Source: Callipepla californica brunnescens (lineage: Eukaryota > Chordata > Aves > Galliformes > Odontophoridae). From it: DNA of 64,000 bases. Made by a program: the position numbers and the translations under genes. The notes below the pieces were generated by a model, which saw only the letters and a list, made by a program, of their open reading frames with translations, was not told where the DNA came from and did not search any database. The stretch lies in NCBI GenBank assembly GCA_023055505.1, contig JALIRH010000027.1:2802501-2866500 (forward strand), written 5' to 3'. The stretch's first letter is position 1. The number at the start of each line of letters is the position of its first letter. Shown piece by piece: positions 56,701 through 64,000 of the stretch.

Positions 56701-59700
56701 GCTGTTGATTGTAACCTAGCATCTGAGTATCTTCATTGTAATCCTGAAAAGTTTTAGTTCCAGTTTAGTTTGAAATACCCTTTGGAAGAAATTACCTTAG
56801 TGTGGATGAACTGTATTCCTTGATGCCCACAGTTACTTTTTTTTTTCTTTTATTTTAGGACAGAGTATTTTTCAGAGTTGTTTGGTCTTTTTACAAGACC
56901 CAGTGTGCTGCATACCTGTGACTCTTTTACTTTGACCTTGAATGATAAGTTGTTTTTTGGGGTAGACCGAGAAATGCATGTTCTATATAGCGTAGTGCAA
57001 GGAAACAGTCAAGTAAAATCTATTCAGCTGCTGCACAGATCTTTAACAGAAGAAATTAGTTCGTGTCTTGTAACGTTTTATATGCTACTGCATGTTTTAG
57101 CTTGGTAGCACTGTGTGGTTAATGATACACAATTTCATAATTGAACATCCAGCCTTTGAGGCTAAAATAGCAAACCATCAGACGTGCCGAAGCTATTTCT
57201 GGTGCTGCTGCTTCTGGTTTGGGAAGTAGGCTCTATTTATGGAAGTGTGGTCAGTATCATCGGAGTGGTGAATCTGGAGTAATCCTGGAGGGGCTGTATA
57301 AACACTACTCAGTTACCATTTCATTTTGAAGGGCTGTCTGATTGGTTTCATGTACATGTTTTTGTGGGACTCTTGTTTCTGTCACATTTCATGTAATTCC
57401 TGTTAATGATGTGAGTGTCTGAGTGAGGAGCTTTCATTTATTATTCCAAACTGTAATCCTGAAGCTGTGGCGATGTAAAATTCCTGTTAGCTCTGACACA
57501 AGCTGTTGGCACCTATGGTCTGCGTGAACAGCAGTATAAACACAGATGCTGATGTTGCCTGCAATAACAGCAGCACAGATTTTTAATTCTGTAATTTTAA
57601 ACAACTGTCCAGCTTTCTTTTAAACACACGTGCTCAGCTTCACTAGCTTGCTAATTGCTGGGGAGGACATTGCTTTTTCTGGTCAGGTAATATATGTGAT
57701 TAAACGTTACTCCTGCTGGTCTGAAGCAAGGCTGTGTCATGAAATAAGTCCTTTCACTACTGGAAGCATCGGTGAAAGTGTCTGTTTGTCTCGCTAGCTG
57801 ATCCAGTGCTAGAAAACATGAGGCAAGTTTTCTGTTACGTGGAGCTTGTAAACTTCTCGACTCAAACAATCGTTCCTATATCCTGCACTTTACAGCATAA
57901 GTGAATAAAAGCCCTTTTAAAGTAACAGGAATTGACCACGATGAGGTTAGCTATATTTGGAAACTACAGGGCATGCTTTTTGTGAGCATGAATGGATCTT
58001 CCTGAGCATGTTTGTGCTACCGAGAAGTTGTTGGTTGCTGGGTTTTTTTTTTCCCTCTTTCTGTGAAGAGGAGGTCCTTTGTGTCTGTGTCACGTATTAG
58101 AATATATCCTTCCCATATTTAATTTTTTGTCTATTTTAGCATGTAGACATTACAGCCTTTTTTGAGACTCATGCACAGCATTTCTTAGATGGTGGGAGAC
58201 AAGTTGCAAGTTAATACTAAGCATGAGCTAGTAATACCAAGGCTTGTCTTTCAAAGAAGCCACGGTTTTAACCCAAGTTTTGGACATTATTTTCATGTTA
58301 AAGGTGAAGGAAAGCTGTAGAGTTTATTTAAGTGTATGCCTTGATGAAGCTCATAGTTACTGGTTTGTTTTGCAGTGCTGGGAGAGGGGCTGGCCAAGGG
58401 AGATGGATCTTTCCGTGCAGTGCTCTGCTGCATGCATCTTAAAGGGAAGCTGCAAATTGTGTCTAATGTTCTTTCCAAATCACTGATGGGTGAATCACTG
58501 GTAAGTGTGTTTCCTGCAATCTCTGTGATTTAAAAAAGCAGTTTTGTATTTCCATTTTTGGGGATGCATTTAAAAACAAACGTATGTTTGACTGGCAGGT
58601 TGCAACAAGATGAATGGTACCAAAAGACAAAGATAAGTATCTGTTCAGTCAGGATACTGATCATGCTTTATCAATGTGTTGGAGTTGGCATGATTTAGGC
58701 AAGTTTTTCTTATAGTTGGTTTGAATCCTGAAGAGAGAAAGGAAGAAAAAAAGGGGAAAAAAGTGTATTCATGTAATTTAATAGAATAATGTGAATTTCA
58801 AACTTCAGCTTATATTGATGGGTTGCACCTGACGCCATTTTGTGTATATACTTCAGTGAGTTTAACCTTTGAAGTAGGAAAAAAAAAATTGGTGGGACTA
58901 TTAAGTAAGTGGATCTACAATGTAAAACAGCATGAAAAGGTTTTCAGGGAAAAACTTGATCAAAGCAAGGTAACGATTTGAGTTCAGAGCTTCTATTTTA
59001 CCCTCAAACTGTCCAAAGGTGTTAAGGTTTAAATGTGACTACGCATATGGAGAAAACTAGGGACATGTGTAAGTCTCCAAAGAATGATACCCTTTTAATT
59101 TTTCTGACCTCAAATGATATGCAGTTCATCACCTTGAACTGCTTGTGGTGCTCAGTCCAGGGGCACGGCTGTAGCACAGAGAAGAGCAACTCTTGTCAGA
59201 CTGTGACATGCATTAAGTTACATCAGAATCTGTTCTAGGAGGGACTATTACTGGAAATTGGGTGCTAGGAAGTAAAAGGAGTGAAATGAGTTCTCTTTTG
59301 GAGTATATTGCTGCATGAGCATTGCCTTGTAATTACACGTTGCGAAATGATTAAGCATGTTCAATGTTATTTCAGTGTACTGCTTAAGTGTATTTTTTTC
59401 TGTATTGTTACATGAGCTGTGTTGATGCTTTGTTAGTTTATGCAGAGTTGCTTTCCTGACGCGATATCTATGAATATGGCTTTTTTTTTTTTTTAATTAT
59501 GTATTTCTTTTGGAAAATATGTTAATGGAGCCAAAGACATGAAGGTGCATGCTGAGTGACTGTGCTTTTCCCTAGTTAGGCATTCACCTAGAAAAGAACC
59601 TGCAGTGAGCTGAAATCCATGCCTTGTATTTTGGTGCTTAACTTAAGCAGTAGGCTTTTCTGGGGGAGTGTTATTTGTCTGTTTGCATTGTATATATCCT

Positions 59701-62562
59701 AATTTATTTATTTACTTATTTCCCCCCCCCCCTTCACCCCCCACTGTTGACTGTTTGTACATAAATAAAAGACTTTTTTTTGTCTGGCTGGTGTTTTCTA
59801 GTGAAAGAAAATGTTTCATTGAAAAATTCCTGGCAAGATTGAACGAAGCTTGATTTTACAAAAAATGAGCAAAATAGCCCCAAACTCCACATCATAGGGA
59901 ATGTACAGTGGCCTTGTTTGGTAATACTGTTGTGCAGAAAGGTGTCTTCATATGTGATTCCAGAGTTTTGTTACAAAGCAGAATGTAAGAGGTTTTTACA
60001 GGTTTGAGGTCATTATTCACTTACTTTTGGTGGGAATGTTAAAATCAAACTCATTTACTGACTTTGGCCAGTGAATGGGAAGAGAAACAAAGTTTTGGAA
60101 GGAATTCACTGAAGAACTGGAATCCATCCAGTTTCCTCCTCTGTGACTTCAAGAGAATGACTCTTGGTAACTTTATTTATGCTTTAATACATTTCAGCTC
60201 AGCAGGTTCAATTTGCAACCTTTCTACTGAGGAAGTGAAAAATAGTTTTGAAAAAAAAAAAAACCCAAGCGTGTGAATTGTTGAGTATATAAATTTTCAG
60301 CAATTTCTGCTGTTCAGGAGCACCAAAGTAAAAAATATGGAGAAGTCCAATGAATACACTGATACTTAACTAAGTTTCTGCAACAATATATTGAAATTAG
60401 AACACGGATCAAGGTTCTTTTCTTCAAGGTTTTGTCTTGCATGAGTGTGAAGTTGTTGCACAGTAGTTATCTATTTGAGCTAAGTTCACTTCTGAAAGAT
60501 TTTAGTTCAGATATGCTTGAACATACAGGTATTTTTCATTACATGGCTTATCTTTAGTGAACAATCAAAAAATGCCATAGTCTGCATCAGAGCAGAAAGA
60601 GCTGGAAGCAGGAATCAGTAGGCTGTAAAGTACATCCTTAAGAAGAAATGAATTCGTTGCTGCAAAGGCAGTGACAGTTTATTATATTGATTCCTTTTGG
60701 AGCTGAAATGTTCAGTAACCATAGCATATGGCTGATGTATAGTGCTTTTTGTCAGCAGCTTACCAAGTGCTATGTAAAGGCAGGCAGTGTTATGATCAAC
60801 ATTTTGCAAGTGGGAAGCTGAGGTGTGGAGATGTGACTCGCAGAAGGTCACCCAGCAGGCCAGTAGCCAAGCTGATAATAGAGCAGAGGTCTCAAGCACA
60901 GAGCCCTTGTCCAGTGGGGCATCATGCCTTCGTGACCACGTCTTGTGTGGTATACCAGTCTGGAAGATAGCATTCGATAAGTAATGTCACTGTTAATATT
61001 ATCTTGGGTGGCTGCCAAATGTTGTAAGAGGTTTTTTCCACCTTGTTCTGCGTGTGCTGCTCTTGTACACAAAATGTCATTCAGCACTGTGCACCGTAAG
61101 TCAAATCCATCTTTCCTTATTGCCTCTCTTTTTGATGATGAGGGGAGTGATCTCTTTTGCTGTCACTTAATGTGTTTAAAAGTTTGTGTTTGATACGTTG
61201 GTATTGTTTTCTTCTTCCACTTCTCTCCCCAGAACGGGATGGTAACTAAAGATCTGACACGACTGAAAACACTTCTTGCTGAAACAGAGGTAATAATGAG
61301 CATGCTATTGGGAGAATAATGAGTAGCAGCTGATAGAACTGAAGAACATCCCAGAGTGTCAGTGCTCCTGCTGGTTTAGATACTGTAGTTTCCACTAGAC
61401 TGTTGGACTTTACCACCTACCTCTTCAGCAGCCTTTCCTCCCAGGTTCTCATAATGTATGAGAGAATAGTGATGCTCATAGGTTGAAGTAGCAAGTAGAG
61501 AGAATTGAATGCATTTTAACTATGTTATTTATTTATTTTTCTCTGCTGGAAATGATTCTGAAGTTACAGGTAGGACTCGGGTTAAATGGCATAAATGCTC
61601 TCTGTCACTTGTTTTAACTTTTTTATTTTTGACTTCTTTAAGTCACTGATTGCGGTTTCACTTATAATGTAGATTTAAAGCTGAGAGACATCTCAGTATT
61701 GAGTTTGGACTTCTGACCCTTTACATTTTGATTGAAGTCTGTGTGAAAATACCCTCCTCGTGGTGGAACCTTAAAATTCTCTTCTGAATTTGAATGGACT
61801 CAGTGTTCCAGACAGAATTAATTGTATCAGTGGTTGTAATTCAGTTATGGTCACAAACATGATTTTGTAATAACTGATTTCAGACTTCTGAATGTTTTTG
61901 TATCCATTGATCTAAAACACATTTTAAAAGTAGAGAAACCAGAACAGTTCATATTGCTGAAATTGTTTTGTGATTCTTTATAACTGCATTTTTAATAATT
62001 GTAGGCAGCTGATAAAGTTCCATCAGGATATCATGTAGAAGATTTAGAAGAAGGTATGTAACTCATTTATAAATCTGCTTAATTTTGAAGTGAGTAGTCC
62101 TTAAAGATTCCGAGGAGTGTTCAACTCTGGATAGCAGTCAAGAAGCAGAAACCAGTCTTGACTATTTGTTTTGCTGAGCCCTTGGGATTTAGGTTGAATT
62201 ATCTCATTGTTGGTTGAATTTGATGACAGAATTTTCCACTCTTTGTCAAAGTGTTGTACCAGAGCCTGCTTAATTCTTCAAATTACTAAGATTTGCCTTC
62301 ATACCCTTTAAACCTTTGTTGCAAATAAATTTGTTAGGAATTGAAGATTATTTTTGAGGTGGATAAATTTTTCATGTTTACAAATACACTTTGGGTTGAT
62401 GTTTAAAGGCACGGTTTTCTGGGTACTATCAGACTGAAAAGTAATTGGCAATTATTCCCAACTTGGATTACTTTCCTACCCTGCAGGGTCCCGGGATGGC
62501 TGGCAGTTCCGCCCTCCACCCAGGGGAGTCACAAGCAGTGAAGAATATACACTATGTAAAAG
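53545..62562 (+). CDS. HELZ: HELZ, RNA helicase with CCCH zinc finger (N-terminal exons 2-7, partial)
   Basis: HELZ is a large SF1 (Upf1-like) helicase that associates with the CCR4-NOT deadenylase and poly(A)-binding protein and affects mRNA stability and translation. Joining 53545-53754, 55479-55515, 58376-58500, 61233-61289, 62005-62053 and 62487-62562 gives an unbroken 184 codons plus two bases. Residues 1 to about 130 form a TPR-like helical region ([27 protein letters not shown]). Residues 152-160 read YHVEDLEEG. An RPPPRG stretch follows (residues 169-174), then SSEEYTLCK, where Cys183 is the first ligand of the CCCH finger. The start ATG has G at -3 and +4 and begins [10 protein letters not shown]. 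The helicase core and the Pro/Gln-rich C-terminus lie beyond the right edge. Confidence 0.95.
55479..55515 (+). CDS. HELZ: HELZ exon 3 (37 bases; residues 71-82 plus split codon)
   Basis: It encodes [12 protein letters not shown] plus one base of Val83. The acceptor is TTTCAG. The donor GTATGG is weak and is followed by a U-rich tract. Because 37 is not a multiple of three, skipping it would shift the frame. Confidence 0.93.
58376..58500 (+). CDS. HELZ: HELZ exon 4 (residues 83-124)
   Basis: It encodes [20 protein letters not shown] and then [22 protein letters not shown]. The acceptor is TTTTGCAG and the donor CTG|GTAAGT. It is a TPR-like helix pair. Confidence 0.95.
60750..60935 (-). mobile_element. 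MIR SINE in HELZ intron 4
   Basis: Read on the minus strand it follows the MIR consensus over most of its length. In plus order: ACCAAGTGCTATGTAAAGG and CAGGCAGTG (3' part), GTGGGAAGCTGAGGTGTGGA (complement of 'CTCAGTTTCC'), GAAGGTCACCCAGC at 60843-60856 (complement of 'GCTGTGTGACCTTG'), then CACAGAGCCC and CAGTGGGGCATCATGCC (the tRNA-derived head). The order and spacing leave little doubt; only the ends are approximate. It lies about 300 bases upstream of exon 5. Confidence 0.85.
61233..61289 (+). CDS. HELZ: HELZ exon 5 (residues 125-143)
   Basis: It encodes [19 protein letters not shown]. The acceptor is CCCCAG and the donor GAG|GTAATA. It is 57 bases and in phase 0 at both ends, so it could be skipped without a frameshift. 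Confidence 0.95.
62005..62053 (+). CDS. HELZ: HELZ exon 6 (residues 144-159 plus split codon)
   Basis: It encodes [16 protein letters not shown] plus one base of Gly160. The acceptor is TTGTAG and the donor AAG|GTATGT. The first six residues vary from mammals and the rest is conserved. Confidence 0.93.
62487..62562 (+). CDS. HELZ: HELZ exon 7 (residues 160-184 plus split codon 185)
   Basis: It completes Gly160 and encodes [20 protein letters not shown] and then TLCK. The donor is AAG|GTAATG. The exon ends two residues after the first CCCH cysteine, so the finger is split between exons. Its other ligands should come from an exon right of this window. Confidence 0.94.
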
Positions 62563-63518
62563 GTAATGCGTTTGCTTTATACCAACATTCTCAAAAGAAT
62601 CAAAACACTTCCTCTTTGACTAAGCTGATAAACGAATGATTAAGTGTTCAGAAATGTGAAAGCACTTACTAGAACAGGAGTTGATTCATTCACGCTTTTA
62701 GAGAATTCGGTTTATGCAGAAGCACCTCCGTTTTTCTGTAAAGTAAAATGTCTAGCTCTGTTGTCTTGAGAGTAGTTTGAGCAACGTGTTTGTAGAGGCA
62801 GGGCAGCAACTGTCTTCTTGCCCTCCCTTTCTAAATTTGTATGATTTCAGAGATACGTGGAAATTCACTCCTATAGACAGCATTGCTAGCAAATGGAAGC
62901 ACAGTGAAGTACACTTTGAAAGCACGCTCCTGTGTGCTGCCAGATGAGTGGCTTTGCTGAAAAATAATCTTTGGTTAAAAAATGTTTGCAGAATTTCCCT
63001 CTTGATCTCATTATGTCCGTTTTGCCTAAATTCAAATACGTAGAAGTGAATTGTCTTGCTGAAAATCCAACAGCTTGTACTGAAGATTCTTCTCTCTATC
63101 TGTTTCAGTCCACCAGACAGTACTGCCTGTAGTTTGTCCTGATATAACTACAACTACTTATGTAATACTGCATTAGGGGAATAAAACAAAAATTATGCAC
63201 TTCATTCATCTGTCTGTGATTTGTGCAAATGGGTAAAATTTACTGAATGGTGGCAGTCTGGATTGCTTTTTAGATGGCAGCACTCAATTCTGCTGAAGTT
63301 GGGCTACTTTTGGTGAGATTTTCTAGAGGTGTTAAATCCTGGGAACTGTTGGTTTTTAGCACATCTAATATATAATTAATATTTAAAAAGTAAACCTTAA
63401 AAAAAAAAACACAAAAGAAACCCTCATGACAACTTTAGTTTAGTAGTATCTGTACTATATTTCCAGCCATTGCTCTGAAACTCTGAAATCTGAAGCTGTA
63501 ATTAGCTTTACCAGTTTC

Positions 63519-63520
<2 letters not shown>

Positions 63521-63572
<52 letters not shown>
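63521..63572. repeat. (GT)26 microsatellite
   Basis: There are 26 uninterrupted GT units in HELZ intron 7, followed by short TATG/TGTA variants to about 63592. Perfect dinucleotide tracts of this length are usually length-polymorphic. Confidence 0.97.
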
Positions 63573-63576
<4 letters not shown>

Positions 63577-64000
63577 GTATATGTATGTATCTTTCAGATA
63601 GCTTATAATTATGGGTCAACATTATATTTCATACTCGTGCTCCAAGTTCCCTTGGGCCATGAAAATGGCAGTTATGCTTTAGCATTTTAATACATCAATG
63701 CAATGCTGAATTTGAAGATATGTAGCACAGTATTGAAATTGCCTACTAAAAAAAATGTTTTTATTTTAATTCAAAAGATATTGAGGATCATAGCTTGGGA
63801 ACATCTGCAGTAACATCATAGTATATATCACACTTATTTCATTAGAAATCTGACACTTAGACCTTTTTAAATACTTCTTTCCTTTAAGAAATATTTGTTT
63901 TATTATAGTCAGTGATGAAAGTGTGGCCTGTGTGTCCAGGTACTTCTGCTGCGAGGTTTTTGTCATAGTCAAGTATTATTCGGTTTTGACAGCTAGTTCA

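Larger units (their letters stand above)
53755..64000 (+). other. HELZ: HELZ introns 2-7 (intron 7 incomplete)
   Basis: The introns run 53755-55478, 55516-58375, 58501-61232, 61290-62004, 62054-62486 and 62563 to the window edge. All have GT-AG ends where visible. Intron 4 carries a MIR SINE. It also has T14 at 59481-59494 and an ATTT-repeat plus C11 at 59702-59732. Intron 7 carries a (GT)26 tract. I searched 62563-64000 for the rest of the CCCH finger and did not find it. Confidence 0.75.

Overview
This is vertebrate nuclear DNA, most likely from a bird. It shows spliced genes with GT-AG introns, three CpG-island promoters, compact introns and few interspersed repeats. The encoded proteins match the vertebrate PITPNC1, PSMD12 and HELZ genes. 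Human chromosome 17q24 carries the same three neighbours in the same order and relative orientation, so this is a conserved syntenic block. The galliform assignment (chicken-like) is inference from gene structure and repeat poverty, not proof.

Layout. Positions 1-24542 lie inside the very long first intron of PITPNC1, which runs on the minus strand. I see no coding exon in it. The first coding exon of PITPNC1 is at 24543-24590 (minus), inside a CpG island at about 23.9-25.4 kb. About 2 kb away, head to head, PSMD12 starts on the plus strand. All 11 of its coding exons (27070-34859) can be assembled, and they give 456 codons, the same length as the human protein. From 35.2 to 38.3 kb is an intergenic stretch with an old MIR SINE fragment. 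The HELZ CpG island follows (about 38.3-39.6 kb), with a short non-coding exon 1 ending at 39091 and a 14.4 kb first intron. Coding exons 2-7 (53545-62562) encode residues 1-184 plus two bases of codon 185. HELZ continues beyond the right edge, and its CCCH zinc finger is cut by the intron after exon 7.

Functions. PITPNC1 is a phosphatidylinositol/phosphatidic acid transfer protein. PSMD12 (Rpn5) is a lid subunit of the 26S proteasome. HELZ is an SF1 RNA helicase with a CCCH finger that is linked to mRNA decay and translation control. They share no pathway; their proximity is inherited synteny.

I found no unknown multi-gene system. The most interesting items are: a perfect antioxidant response element 38 bp into PSMD12 intron 1, which fits NFE2L1 control of proteasome genes; a HELZ start region with a palindromic ZNF143-like site and a YY1/TISU-like element whose AUG opens a two-codon uORF; a statistically unexpected 281-codon antisense open frame in HELZ intron 1; and sharp GC-skew reversals marking the promoters.
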